NCBI RefSeq assembly: GCF_018390555.1
Contig: NZ_JAHBGB010000002.1
Span: forward strand, 248,001-312,000
Reading direction: 5' to 3'
DNA length: 64,000 nt
Source of the DNA: Ancylobacter oerskovii
GTDB taxonomy: Bacteria; Pseudomonadota; Alphaproteobacteria; Rhizobiales; Xanthobacteraceae
Shown here: positions 34,031 to 44,219 of the stretch, one piece after another
Position numbering within the stretch: position 1 is the stretch's first letter
How the letters are laid out: each line of letters begins with the position of its first letter
Program-made: the position numbers and the translations under genes
Notes under the pieces: model-generated
Seen by the model: the letters and a program-made list of their open reading frames with translations, nothing else
Told to the model about the DNA's origin: nothing
Database searches by the model: none

Positions 34031-36232
34031 TCAGCTGGTGCCGAGGTCGATGTTCTTCAGCGGCAGCTGACGCACGCGCTTGCCGGTGGCGGCGAACACC
34101 GCGTTGAGCACCGCCGGCGCCGCGACCGCGATGGTCGGCTCGCCGACGCCGCCCCAGAAACCGCCCGACGGCACGGTGATCACCTCGACCTCCGGCATCT
34201 CGTCCAGCCGCATGACGTTGTAGGTGTCGAAATTCTCCTCGACGATGCGCCCGTCCTTCACCGTGCACTCGCCATAGAGCATGGCGGAGAGCCCGTAGAC
34301 GAAGGAGCCGGCGATCTGCGCCTCCACCTGCTGCGGATTGACGACATAGCCGGGATCGGTCGCCGCCACGATGCGGTGGATCTTGAGCCGGCCACCCGTC
34401 ACCGACACCTCCGCCGCCGCCGCCACATAGCTGCCGAAGCCCATGACCTGGGCGAGGCCGCGATGCACGCCGTCCGCCGGCTTGGTCGTCTCCCAGCCGA
34501 TGCCCTTCGCGGCGGCCTCCAGCACGGCGAGGTGCTTGGGATGGTTCGCCATCAGCTTGCGGCGGAACACCAGCGGATCGGTATTGGCCGCCTGCGCCAT
34601 CTCGTCGATGAAGCATTCGAGATAGACGGCGTTCTGGTTAAGATTGACGCCGCGCCAGGCGCCGGGCCGGATATGCGGGTTGCGCATCGCATGGTCGATG
34701 AGCAGGTTCGGGATGGTGTAGCCGATCGCCATCTCCGCCCCGCCGGGCAGCAATCCCTGGAAGGTGACCGGGTCGCCATTGGCGGTCATGATCGAGGGGC
34801 GCATATAGGCCATGATCGATTGGCCGGAAATGCGCATGTGCAACGCTTCCACATTGCCATCCGCATCCAGCACGCCGCGCAGGCGGCATTGGGTGACGGG
34901 GTGGAAGCGCCCCTGCACCATGTCCTCCTCGCGGGTCCACATCATCTTCACCGGCGTGCCGGGGATCTCCTTCGCGATGCGGGTCGCCATGGTCACGTAT
35001 TCGGTGGTGAGCCGACGCCCGAAGCTGCCGCCGATGCGCGTGACATGCACCTCGCACGCCTCGACCGGCAGGCCGGCGGCACTCGCCAGCGCGTCGAGCG
35101 CCGCCTCGGCCACCTGCGTCGGGGCCCACATCTCGCAGCGCTCGGGCGTCCAGCGCACCGTGGCGTTGATGACCTCCATCGGCGCGTGATTCTGGTAGGG
35201 AAAGCCGTAATCCGCCTCGATCACCCGGCCGGCGCCGGCCAGCACCGCCTTGGCGTCGCCGACGCGGTTGCCGACGAACTGGGTGTCGGCGGTCAGGCCC
35301 TCCCGCAGCATCTCGGTGATGGTCTCGCTGGAGACATTGGCATTCGGCCCGTTGTCCCATTCGACGGGTAGCGCATCGAGCGCGGTCTTGGCGCGCCAGA
35401 AGGTATCGGCGACCACCGCCACCGTCTCGTCGTCGACGCGCAGCATATGCTTCACGCCGCGCATCTTCGCCACCGCCGCCGCGTCGAAGCTCTTCAGCTT
35501 GCCGCCATGCACCGGGCAGGCCTTGGGAATGGCGACCAGCATGCCCGGCATGGAAATGTCCATGCCATAGACCAGCGAGCCGTTGAGCTTGTCGAGCGTG
35601 TCGAGCCGCTTCACCGGCTGGCCGGCGATGGTCCAGTCCTTCGGGTCCTTCAGCGTGACGGCGGTCGGGGGCGCGATGCCGTTCGCCGCTGCCGCGACCG
35701 CGCCATAGGTGGTCGAGCGCCCGCTTGCCTGGTGGGTGACGACGCCCTTCGCCACGGTGCATTGCGCCGCCGGCACGCCCCAGCCTTGCGCCGCGGCCTG
35801 CACCAGCATGGCCCGCGCGGTGGCGCCGCCCGTGCGGACATATTCCTGCGAGCCGCGTATGGCGCGCGAACCGCCGGTCGACATGTCCCGCCAGACCCGC
35901 TCGCGGCGCCGGTTCTCGCTCGGCTTGACGAGTTCGAACCGCACCTTGTCCCAGTCGCAGTCGAGTTCTTCGGCGACGAGCTGGGCGAGGCCGGTCAGCG
36001 AGCCCTGCCCCATCTCGGCGCGGGCGATGCGGATGATCACCGTCTCGTCCGGCTGGATCACCACCCAGGCATTCACCTCCGGCGCGGCCGCCTGTGTCGC
36101 CGCCCGCACCGGGAGCGGAAAGGAGAAGCCGAAGCTGAAGGCGCCGGCGGCGGCACCCGCGCCGGCGAGGAAGCCGCGACGGGAGAGGCGGCCGGCGGCG
36201 CGCATCGCGGAAGTCCGTTCGTGCGTGGTCAT
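34031..36232 (-). CDS. iorB: Molybdopterin-binding large subunit, isoquinoline 1-oxidoreductase beta type
   Basis: A 733-residue large subunit of a two-component periplasmic molybdenum hydroxylase. The Tat signal is LSRRGFLAGAGAAAG (SRRGF at residues 17-21), followed by the substrate/Moco domains with VRIARAEMGQGSLTGLAQLV-like text, GGSFGRRLTTEYVTMATRIA, PGAWRGVNLNQNAVYLECFI, and the catalytic-Glu region GGFWGGVGEPTIAVAAPAV. The reading frame extends upstream over the small-subunit gene, but the ATG at 36232 with GGGAGG in front is the true start. Members oxidise N-heterocycles or aldehydes and pass electrons through the Fe-S subunit to a cytochrome c, here encoded just upstream. Substrate unknown. 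Confidence 0.88.
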   Translation of the reverse strand: MTTHERTSAMRAAGRLSRRGFLAGAGAAAGAFSFGFSFPLPVRAATQAAAPEVNAWVVIQPDETVIIRIARAEMGQGSLTGLAQLVAEELDCDWDKVRFELVKPSENRRRERVWRDMSTGGSRAIRGSQEYVRTGGATARAMLVQAAAQGWGVPAAQCTVAKGVVTHQASGRSTTYGAVAAAANGIAPPTAVTLKDPKDWTIAGQPVKRLDTLDKLNGSLVYGMDISMPGMLVAIPKACPVHGGKLKSFDAAAVAKMRGVKHMLRVDDETVAVVADTFWRAKTALDALPVEWDNGPNANVSSETITEMLREGLTADTQFVGNRVGDAKAVLAGAGRVIEADYGFPYQNHAPMEVINATVRWTPERCEMWAPTQVAEAALDALASAAGLPVEACEVHVTRIGGSFGRRLTTEYVTMATRIAKEIPGTPVKMMWTREEDMVQGRFHPVTQCRLRGVLDADGNVEALHMRISGQSIMAYMRPSIMTANGDPVTFQGLLPGGAEMAIGYTIPNLLIDHAMRNPHIRPGAWRGVNLNQNAVYLECFIDEMAQAANTDPLVFRRKLMANHPKHLAVLEAAAKGIGWETTKPADGVHRGLAQVMGFGSYVAAAAEVSVTGGRLKIHRIVAATDPGYVVNPQQVEAQIAGSFVYGLSAMLYGECTVKDGRIVEENFDTYNVMRLDEMPEVEVITVPSGGFWGGVGEPTIAVAAPAVLNAVFAATGKRVRQLPLKNIDLGTS

Positions 36233-36243
36233 CGACGCCTCCC

Positions 36244-36711
36244 TCAGCCGCGGCTCGTGGACATGATCTCGGCGGCGAGCTTCACCCCCGCCAGCACCCG
36301 CGGATAGGTCCCGCAGCGGCAGATATTGGTGATCTCGGCCCGGATATCGTCGTCGCTGGGATTGGGGTTCTGCGTCAGCAGCGAGGAGGCCGCCATGATC
36401 ATGCCGACCTGGCAGTAGCCGCACTGGGCGACGTCGAGCTCGGCCCAGGCCTGCTGCACCGGGTGGGGCGTCTCCGCGCCGAGCCCCTCTATGGTGACGA
36501 TCCTGTTCTCTTCGGTCACCGCACTGACCGGCAGCGCGCAGGAGCGCGTCGCCACCCCGTCCAGATGTACGGTGCAGGCGCCGCACTGGGCGACGCCGCA
36601 GCCATATTTGGTGCCGGTCAGCCCGACATGCTCGCGCAGGACCCACAGAAGAGGCGTGTCGTCCTCGACATCGACCTCGACCACTTTTCCGTTGACGTTG
36701 AGCTTCGCCAT
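36244..36711 (-). CDS. iorA: (2Fe-2S) small subunit, isoquinoline 1-oxidoreductase alpha type
   Basis: A 155-residue protein with two [2Fe-2S] clusters. The ferredoxin-type ligands are in YGCGVAQCGACTVHLDG and RSC, the second cluster in AQCGYCQVGMIM and ICRCGTYPR. This is the normal alpha subunit; it has no export signal and probably travels with the Tat-exported large subunit. It precedes the large-subunit gene by 11 bp and follows the cytochrome gene. Confidence 0.93.
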   Translation of the reverse strand: MAKLNVNGKVVEVDVEDDTPLLWVLREHVGLTGTKYGCGVAQCGACTVHLDGVATRSCALPVSAVTEENRIVTIEGLGAETPHPVQQAWAELDVAQCGYCQVGMIMAASSLLTQNPNPSDDDIRAEITNICRCGTYPRVLAGVKLAAEIMSTSRG

Positions 36712-36741
36712 CTCTCGCTCCCGGCTTGAGGTGAAGGTGGG

Positions 36742-37128
36742 CTAGTTCGCGATCGCCAGCCCTTGCAGATAGGCGGCGATGTTCGCGCGGTCGGCGGCGT
36801 TGGCGATGGACACCGTCATCGTGGTGCCCGGCACCATCGCGCGCGGATTGGCAATGAAGGTTTCGAGCTGCGCCGCGTCCCAGGTCACGTCGAGCTCCCG
36901 CATCTTCTGCGAATAGCGCGCGCCCTCGACGCTGCCCGCCTTGCGCCCGACAATGCCGGCCAGCGAGGGGCCGATGCGGTTCTGTCCCGCCTCGATGGAA
37001 TGACAGGAAGAGCAACGCTGCCGGTACAGCCGCTCGCCGACGGCGGCATCCTGGGCGGAAGCCAACCCGGCCGCCCCGGAAAACAGGAAAACCAGGCTCC
37101 AGAAGCCGACGATCCGCATCATGCTCAT
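36742..37128 (-). CDS. Periplasmic class I cytochrome c, electron acceptor of the molybdenum hydroxylase
   Basis: A 128-residue small c-type cytochrome. A signal peptide (MRIVGFWSLVFLFSGAAGLA, cut near ASAQ) is followed by the haem site CSSCHS (C39, C42, H43) and a likely axial methionine in PGTTMTV. IGPSLAGIVGRKAGSVEGA is the typical cytochrome c2 loop. I start at the ATG at 37128; three nearby ATGs make this uncertain by a few codons. It lies 30 bp upstream of the Fe-S subunit gene and likely takes electrons from it to a terminal oxidase. The 234 bp upstream hold no gene I can see. Confidence 0.88.
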   Translation of the reverse strand: MSMMRIVGFWSLVFLFSGAAGLASAQDAAVGERLYRQRCSSCHSIEAGQNRIGPSLAGIVGRKAGSVEGARYSQKMRELDVTWDAAQLETFIANPRAMVPGTTMTVSIANAADRANIAAYLQGLAIAN

Positions 37129-37362
37129 CTCGCTGCCCACATACCGCTCCGCGACCCGAGAGGGTCGCCCGCCCAGGACCATCGAGGCCGCACCTCGCCG
37201 TTGCCGGCTCGTGACGGACCGGATGGTCACCTTGGAATCGATCGACGTTAGGTTAGCTCAGGCCATGGCCGGCCATTAGACCCTCAGGAGCGCATACGCC
37301 TATGACGGCCGTTCATGAATGACCCAGCGTAAGGCACCGGGGCATGACGACGCGCCCCCGCC

Positions 37363-38256
37363 TCACCCCCTGTATCTCAGCGCATCGACAAGCACCGAAA
37401 ACGCCGCGGAAGGTTGCCGCCGGCTGGGATAATAGAGGTGGTAGCCGGGAAATGGCGGGCACCAGTCCTCCAGCACGCGGATCAGCCGGCCCTCCGCTAT
37501 ATGTTCGGTCACCCGGTCTTCCATCACGAAGCCGAGACCGAAGCCCGCCAGGGCCGCCAGTGTGACCATGCGGATCCCGTTGAAGGCCAGCTGGCCTTCC
37601 ACCCGCACCCGCAGTTCCCGGCCGTCCTTCTCCAGTTCCCAGGCATAGAGCCCGCCGGAGCTCAGCATGCGCAGGTTGATGCAGCGATGATCGGCGAGAT
37701 CGTTGGGCGTGAGGGGTAGGGGATGGGTCTCGAAATAGGCGGGCGAGCCCACCACCGCCATCCGCAATTCCGGGCCGATGCGCACCGCCACCATGTCCTT
37801 GGCCAGCGCTTCGCCGAGGCGGACGCCGGCATCGAAACGCTCGGCGACGATATCGGTGAAGCTGGAATCCACGCCCAGCTCGACATGGATGTCGGGATAA
37901 TTCGGCAGGAATTTCTCGAGCGCCGGCCAGAGAATGGTCTCCACCGCATGCTCGGCGGCGGTGATGCGGATGCTCCCGGCCGGCTTCTCGCGCAATTCGC
38001 TCAGCGAGGCGATTTCGGCGCTGATGCTCTCGAGCGCCGGGCGCAGGGTGCCGAGCAGGCGCTCGCCCGCCGCCGTCGGCGCGACGCTGCGGGTGGTGCG
38101 CATCAGGAGGCGCACGCCGAGCTGGGTTTCCAGCCGCCTGACGGTATGGCTGAGCGAGGATTGGGAGGTGCCCAGCCTGGCGGCGGCGCGGGTGAAGCTG
38201 CTTTCCTCGGCAACCGCCAGAAACGCATTGAGATCGGCGAGATCCTCGCGACGCAT
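37363..38256 (-). CDS. LysR-family transcriptional regulator
   Basis: A 297-residue LysR regulator. The N-terminal HTH is FTRAAARLGTSQSSLSHTVR with RLETQLGVRLLMRTTRSVAP as wing, and the effector domain follows with YLYPSRRQPSAAF-like text (HLYYPSRRQPSAAFSVLVDA) at the C-terminus, common in regulators of adjacent alcohol dehydrogenases or AKRs. It is divergent from the zinc alcohol dehydrogenase gene with an ATAG-N11-CTAT motif between them. Confidence 0.92.
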   Translation of the reverse strand: MRREDLADLNAFLAVAEESSFTRAAARLGTSQSSLSHTVRRLETQLGVRLLMRTTRSVAPTAAGERLLGTLRPALESISAEIASLSELREKPAGSIRITAAEHAVETILWPALEKFLPNYPDIHVELGVDSSFTDIVAERFDAGVRLGEALAKDMVAVRIGPELRMAVVGSPAYFETHPLPLTPNDLADHRCINLRMLSSGGLYAWELEKDGRELRVRVEGQLAFNGIRMVTLAALAGFGLGFVMEDRVTEHIAEGRLIRVLEDWCPPFPGYHLYYPSRRQPSAAFSVLVDALRYRG

Positions 38257-38271
38257 TCATGAACTCCGGAT

Positions 38272-38290
38272 ATAGCTCCATGCAGTCTAT
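38272..38290. promoter_or_regulatory. LysR-type box candidate (ATAG-N11-CTAT)
   Basis: ATAG-N11-CTAT in the 145-bp divergent spacer, 16 bp from the LysR start. It matches the general T-N11-A layout of LysR sites. Short, so only a candidate. Confidence 0.4.
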
Positions 38291-38401
38291 GGCCTCTATT
38301 TCCAAGAATGGCTCACGACTAGGTTATCGGCTCCGCTGCCGCGCCCGCCGTCGTCTCGGGACGCCGCGCGCCGTCGCACGCCTTGCCAGGGAGTCCCAGC
38401 T

Positions 38402-39466
38402 ATGAAGACCACCGGTTACGCCGCCCAGTCCCCCCGGGACGCGCTCGCCCGCTTCGATTTCGAGCGACGCCCCCTGCGCGCCGATGATGTCGCCATGGAG
38501 GTGCTCTATTGCGGGGTCTGCCACAGCGACCTGCATCAGGCCCGCAACGACTGGGGCTTCAGCCAATATCCCATCGTGCCCGGGCACGAGATCGTCGGGC
38601 GCGTGATCGCCGTCGGCGAGGCCGTCCAGCGCTACGCGATCGGCGACCATGTCGCGGTCGGCTGCATGGTCGACAGCTGCCGGGACTGCGACCAGTGCCG
38701 CAAGGGGCTGGAGCAGCTGTGCCGCAAGGGCAATGTCCAGACCTATAACGGCAGGGATCGCTTCACCTGCGAGCCGACCTTTGGCGGCTATTCCAAGCAC
38801 CTCGTGGTCAGCGAGGCCTTCACGCTGCGCGTGCCGGACGGGCTCGACCTCTCCAAAGCCGCCCCGCTGCTCTGCGCGGGCATCACCACCTATTCGCCGC
38901 TGCGCACATGGGGCGTCGGACCCGGCAGCCGCGTCGGGGTGATCGGCCTCGGCGGTCTCGGCCACATGGCGGTGAAGCTGGCCGCGGCCATGGGCGCCGA
39001 CGTCACGGTGATGAGTCGCACCCCGGAAAAGGAGGCCGACGCGCGGGCGCTGGGCGCAGACCGGCTGCTGGTCTCGAGCGACCCGGAGGCGATGGCGAAG
39101 GCGGCCGACAGCTTCGACGTGATCATCGATACCGTTCCGGTGCGGCACGACATCAATCCCTACCTGCCGCTTCTGGACGTGGACGGCACACTGGTGATCG
39201 TCGGCCAGCTCGGCCCGCTCGACGAGCCATCCACCTTGCCGCTGCTGCTCGGCCGCCGGCGCATTGCCGGCTCGCCGATCGGCGGCATCGCGGAGACGCA
39301 GGAAATGCTGAATTTCTGCGCGAAGACGGGGGTGCTGCCCGATGTCGAGATGATCCGCATCGACGAGATCAACCAGGCCTTCGAGCGGCTCGAACGGGCC
39401 GATGTCCGCTACCGCTTCGTCATCGACATGGCGAGCCTGCCGGCCCCGCAGGGCACCGCGGCATAG
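38402..39466 (+). CDS. NAD(P)-dependent zinc alcohol/aldehyde dehydrogenase (YahK/CAD type)
   Basis: A 354-residue medium-chain dehydrogenase of the cinnamyl-alcohol/YahK group. Catalytic zinc residues lie in CGVCHSDLHQARNDWGF (C40, H41 follows) and VPGHEIVGRV (H62, E63). Structural cysteines are in CRDCDQCRKGLEQLC. The NADP site is VGVIGLGGLGHMAVKLAAAM. These enzymes reduce aldehydes to alcohols with NADPH. It starts after GGGAG and is divergent from the LysR gene, its probable regulator. Confidence 0.93.
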   Translation: MKTTGYAAQSPRDALARFDFERRPLRADDVAMEVLYCGVCHSDLHQARNDWGFSQYPIVPGHEIVGRVIAVGEAVQRYAIGDHVAVGCMVDSCRDCDQCRKGLEQLCRKGNVQTYNGRDRFTCEPTFGGYSKHLVVSEAFTLRVPDGLDLSKAAPLLCAGITTYSPLRTWGVGPGSRVGVIGLGGLGHMAVKLAAAMGADVTVMSRTPEKEADARALGADRLLVSSDPEAMAKAADSFDVIIDTVPVRHDINPYLPLLDVDGTLVIVGQLGPLDEPSTLPLLLGRRRIAGSPIGGIAETQEMLNFCAKTGVLPDVEMIRIDEINQAFERLERADVRYRFVIDMASLPAPQGTAA

Positions 39467-39582
39467 CCGGAGCCCACCGCGACGGCACCTTCCTTGAAGG
39501 CGGCCTCGCGCGGATGCGCTATACGGCGCGGGCGGCGGGCCCATGATCAGCCCGCCGTCGGCCGCCTTCGAGGATGGATATC

Positions 39583-40830
39583 ATGACCCGCGCACCCGAC
39601 ATCGTCATCGTCGGAGCCGGCGCGGCCGGCATCGGCGCCGCCCGCCGCCTGGCGGGGTCGGGCCTTTCCCTGTTGATGATCGAGGCGCTACCGCGCCTCG
39701 GCGGGCGCTCCTGGACCCGGCAGGCGGCGGGTGTTCCGCTCGACCTCGGCTGCGAGTGGCTGCATTCCGGCGACCGCAACCCTTGGACCCGCCTCGCCGG
39801 GGAAACCGGCTTCACGGTGGACCGTCGCCCGCCGGCATGGGGCGGCCAATATGGCGATCTCGGCTTTTCCGCCGCGGAGCAGGAAGAGGCCGACCACGCC
39901 CTCGCCGACTGGAACGCCCGGCTTGCCGCCCTTCGCCCCGCCAGCGACTGCGCCGCCGACGCGCTCGTCCCCGGCGGGCGCTGGAACGCCTATCTGCAGG
40001 CCATGAGCGGCTATGTCAGCGGCGACCGGCTGGAGCGCATTTCCGCCACCGACTACACCGCCTATGACGATGCCTCGACCGGCACCAACTGGCGGGTGCG
40101 GGAAGGGTACGGCACGCTGATCGCCGGAAGCCTTCCCACGGGAACCGAACTGCGTCTCGCCACCCCGGTCGAGGCGATCACGCTGGAAGGCTCCGGCGTG
40201 AAGCTCACGACCCCGGCCGGCACGATCCGGTCCCGCCTGGCGATCCTCACCGTCTCGACGAATGTCCTCGCGGGCGAGGCCATCCGGCTGCCGCCGGCCC
40301 TCGATCCGTGGCGCGAGGCCGCCGCCGGCCTGCCGCTCGGGCGCGACGAGAAGCTGTTCCTGGAGATCGTCGGCGACGGGCCTTTCGCGCCCGAGAGCCA
40401 TGTGATCGGCGACCCGCACGACGCGACGACCGGCGCCTATTACATCCGCCCCTTCGGCTGGCCGGTGATCGAAGGCTTCTTCGGCGGCGAAGGGGCCGAG
40501 GCGGTCGCGGCAGCCGGCGCGGATGCCGCGTTCGAGCGCGCCATCGGGGAGATCGTGCGGCTGTTCGGCGCCGATGCGCGGCGCCATCTTCGGCCGCTGA
40601 TCGCCTCGGACTGGTCGGGCACCCCTTCCATCGGCGGCGCCTACAGCCACGCCCTGCCGGGGCAGGTCGCCGCGCGCGGCCGGCTCGCGCGCCCTTTCGA
40701 GGACCGCCTTCTATTTGCCGGCGAAGCAACGCACGCGACCGATTTCTCGACCGCGCACGGCGCCTATGAAAGCGGCTTGCGCGCCGCGGAACAGGCTCTC
40801 GCCCTGCTCGGGCGAAAGAGCCGTTCCTAG
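39583..40830 (+). CDS. FAD-dependent amine oxidase-like protein
   Basis: A 415-residue flavin-containing amine oxidase-type protein. The N-terminal FAD motif is IVIVGAGAAGIGAARRLAGS, then LPRLGGRSWTRQ, a shared stretch of monoamine oxidases/desaturases. The middle holds NWRVREGYGTLIAGSLP and the end LLFAGEATHATDFSTAHGAY, the standard flavin-closing motif. I start at the ATG at 39583 with GAGG before it; an ATG nine bases upstream is possible. Substrate unknown. It lies 117 bp after the alcohol dehydrogenase and is convergent with the CMD-cupin gene. Confidence 0.88.
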   Translation: MTRAPDIVIVGAGAAGIGAARRLAGSGLSLLMIEALPRLGGRSWTRQAAGVPLDLGCEWLHSGDRNPWTRLAGETGFTVDRRPPAWGGQYGDLGFSAAEQEEADHALADWNARLAALRPASDCAADALVPGGRWNAYLQAMSGYVSGDRLERISATDYTAYDDASTGTNWRVREGYGTLIAGSLPTGTELRLATPVEAITLEGSGVKLTTPAGTIRSRLAILTVSTNVLAGEAIRLPPALDPWREAAAGLPLGRDEKLFLEIVGDGPFAPESHVIGDPHDATTGAYYIRPFGWPVIEGFFGGEGAEAVAAAGADAAFERAIGEIVRLFGADARRHLRPLIASDWSGTPSIGGAYSHALPGQVAARGRLARPFEDRLLFAGEATHATDFSTAHGAYESGLRAAEQALALLGRKSRS

Positions 40831-40841
40831 CGCCGCACGCC

Positions 40842-42074
40842 TCAGCCCGGAGTGCGGTCCGCCGGGCGCGGGCCGGCGAGATAGGCCTCGTCGGAAACCT
40901 TCTCCATCCAGGTCACGACGCTGCCGTCGAGTGCCTCGGCAATGGCGAAATGCGTCATCGCCTCGTCGGCGGTCGCGCCGTGCCAATGGCGGACATGCGG
41001 CGGGATCCACACCACGTCGCCGGGACGCACCTCCATGACGGGGCCGCCCTCCTTCTGCACCCAGCCCCGGCCGGAGACGATGAACAGCGTCTGGCCGAGC
41101 GGATGCGTGTGCCAGGCGGTGCGCGCGCCGGGCGAGAAGGCGACGGTGGCACCGCCGATCCGTGCCGGCTCGTCGCCACGATAATTGCCGGAAACCCGCA
41201 CCTCCCCGGTGAAATAGGCGGCGGGACCGGGCGTCCCCTCGCCGGCCGGCGCGGCCCGCACGATGCGCAGCTCCGCCGGCGCGGCACTGGCCGGCGCCTC
41301 GGTCGGCGCCTGGGCCTCGCGGCTCGCGAAGACGCGCTGCAGCACCGGCACCGCCGACATGGCCCGCGGCCAGCCGGCATAGAAGGCGATATGCGCCGCC
41401 ACACCGGCGACCTCGGCGCGGCTCAGCCCGTTGTCCATGGCGCGATTGGCATGGAAGGGAAGCTGCTCCGGCTGGCCGATGGCGATCAGCGCTGCCATGG
41501 TGACGAGGCTGCGGTCGCGGGGCGCCAGATCGGGCCGCCGCCACAGATCGCCGAACAGCACGCGATTGGTGAGTTCCGCCAGTTCGGGCGCCGTAGGCGC
41601 CACCCCCGCCTCCACCGTGGCCGTCCGGGCCGCCTCGGCGGCGGCCTCGAGCTCGAGACGTGCCGCGTCGCTGTCGGCGACCGGGCCGATCTTCCGCTCG
41701 TCGAACACCTTCTTGACCTCGCCCACGGCGGAGATCGCGTTCGGCCAGCCCGAATAGAAGGCGAGCTGGGTGATGAGCTCGCCGAGCTCCGCCGGCGTCA
41801 CGCCGTTGTCGAGCGCGCGGCGCGCATGGCTGCCGATCTGCGCGACCTTTCCGGTCGAGACCAGCGTCGCCACGGTAACCAGGCTGCGGTCGCGCGGGGC
41901 CAGCGTCGCGCCGGGCCATACCTCGCCGAACAGCACGTCGTCGGTGAAATGACCGAGCCCCGGCGCCACCTCATAGACGGCGGGAGGAGCGACCCGCGGA
42001 TTGCGGCGCTCCTCGGCATCGGCGGCGGTCGCGGCGAGCGCGGAGATCGCCACGGTGGCGGCGATGTTCTTCAT
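40842..42074 (-). CDS. Exported fusion of two carboxymuconolactone-decarboxylase domains and a cupin
   Basis: A 410-residue three-domain protein. A Sec signal peptide is present ([20 protein letters not shown]). CMD domain 1 spans about residues 35-125 ([38 protein letters not shown]), and CMD domain 2 about 165-250 ([36 protein letters not shown]). A C-terminal cupin (about 300-385) has [16 protein letters not shown] and [11 protein letters not shown] as metal ligands. The CMD domains lack the CxxC of AhpD. Such fusions are known as quercetin 2,3-dioxygenase-like or CMD-cupin proteins, without a firm function. It lies upstream of SDR and AKR genes on the same strand. Confidence 0.88.
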   Translation of the reverse strand: MKNIAATVAISALAATAADAEERRNPRVAPPAVYEVAPGLGHFTDDVLFGEVWPGATLAPRDRSLVTVATLVSTGKVAQIGSHARRALDNGVTPAELGELITQLAFYSGWPNAISAVGEVKKVFDERKIGPVADSDAARLELEAAAEAARTATVEAGVAPTAPELAELTNRVLFGDLWRRPDLAPRDRSLVTMAALIAIGQPEQLPFHANRAMDNGLSRAEVAGVAAHIAFYAGWPRAMSAVPVLQRVFASREAQAPTEAPASAAPAELRIVRAAPAGEGTPGPAAYFTGEVRVSGNYRGDEPARIGGATVAFSPGARTAWHTHPLGQTLFIVSGRGWVQKEGGPVMEVRPGDVVWIPPHVRHWHGATADEAMTHFAIAEALDGSVVTWMEKVSDEAYLAGPRPADRTPG

Positions 42075-42170
42075 GCGAGCCTCTCCTTCTGTCTGTTGGA
42101 AGCGCCGGAACGCCGCCGGCCGGACCTCGGCCCGCGGCCGAACCGGAACGGTCCGGCCGGGCCGGCGGGG

Positions 42171-42911
42171 TCAGAATTCCTGGGCGGTCGGCCGGAACAG
42201 GATCTCGTTGACGTCGACCTCCTCCGGCTGGCCGATGGCGAACGCCACCACGCGCGCGAAGCTTTCCGCCGGAATGGCGACGGCCTCGTAGAAATCGCGG
42301 ATGCCGGCGGCGACGTCGGCCTCGGTGATGCTCTGCGGCAGCTCGGATTCGACCGCGCCGGGCGAGATGATGGTGGTACGGATGTTGTACGGCTTCACCT
42401 CCTGGCGCAGCCCTTCCGACAGCATGCGCACCGCCGCCTTGGTCGCGGCATAGACCGCGCCGCCGGAACGCACCTTGTGCCCGGCGACCGAGGAGACGTT
42501 GATGATGTGGCCGCTCTTCTGCGCCTTCATAGGCGGCAGGGCGGCGGCGATGCCGTACAGCACGCCCTTGAGATTGACGTCGATCATCCGGTCCCAGTCG
42601 GCGATCTTTCCGCGTTCCAGCGGCGAATGCGGCATGAGCCCGGCATTGTTGACGAGCACGTCAAGGCGGCCGTGAGCGGCCACCGCCTGGTCGATGAGGC
42701 GCTGCACCTGGCCGGCGTCGGCGACATCCGTCTGGACCACCGCCTGCGGGCCCAGCCCCAGTTCCTGCGCCAGCGCCTGCAATCGGTCGAGACGCCGGGC
42801 GCCCAGCACCACCCGCGCGCCACGCGCGGCGAGATGGCGCGCGGTCGCCTCGCCGAGGCCGCTGCTGGCGCCGGTGATGACCACGACCTTGCCGTCGATG
42901 TTGTCCGTCAT
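42171..42911 (-). CDS. Short-chain dehydrogenase/reductase
   Basis: A 246-residue SDR. Cofactor site [20 protein letters not shown] with NADP-type [15 protein letters not shown] at the expected place ([15 protein letters not shown]), [11 protein letters not shown] for the catalytic Ser, and [18 protein letters not shown] for the Tyr and Lys. The ATG at 42911 has GAGGAAC just before it; a second ATG nine bases upstream is less likely. It resembles the SDRs often paired with aldo/keto reductases. It ends 97 bp before the CMD-cupin gene, in one leftward cluster. Confidence 0.92.
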   Translation of the reverse strand: MTDNIDGKVVVITGASSGLGEATARHLAARGARVVLGARRLDRLQALAQELGLGPQAVVQTDVADAGQVQRLIDQAVAAHGRLDVLVNNAGLMPHSPLERGKIADWDRMIDVNLKGVLYGIAAALPPMKAQKSGHIINVSSVAGHKVRSGGAVYAATKAAVRMLSEGLRQEVKPYNIRTTIISPGAVESELPQSITEADVAAGIRDFYEAVAIPAESFARVVAFAIGQPEEVDVNEILFRPTAQEF

Positions 42912-42957
42912 GTTCCTCATCCTTCGAGTGCCGGGCGTGCCGAAGATCGCCGGTCGC

Positions 42958-44016
<1,059 letters not shown>

Positions 44017-44219
44017 CTATCGATTAGACGGCAGAACCGGCATGTCGTCATATCGAGGGTTCATGAATGGCCTCGCCCGGATCATGATGCCCGCGTCATC
44101 GCGGAGGTATCATCCGGCCACACCAAGCCGGAATTTACCGAACATTAACCATGCCGAGCCGATGCTGGCGCCGGAATCGGCCTCAATCGAGAAGGCTCGG
44201 CGGGGTGGGCGAGACGGTC

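Noticed and set aside
36233-37015. Upstream extension of the large molybdenum subunit to 994 codons
   Set aside because: It overlaps the Fe-S subunit and cytochrome genes out of frame; the Tat signal begins at 36232 after GGGAGG.
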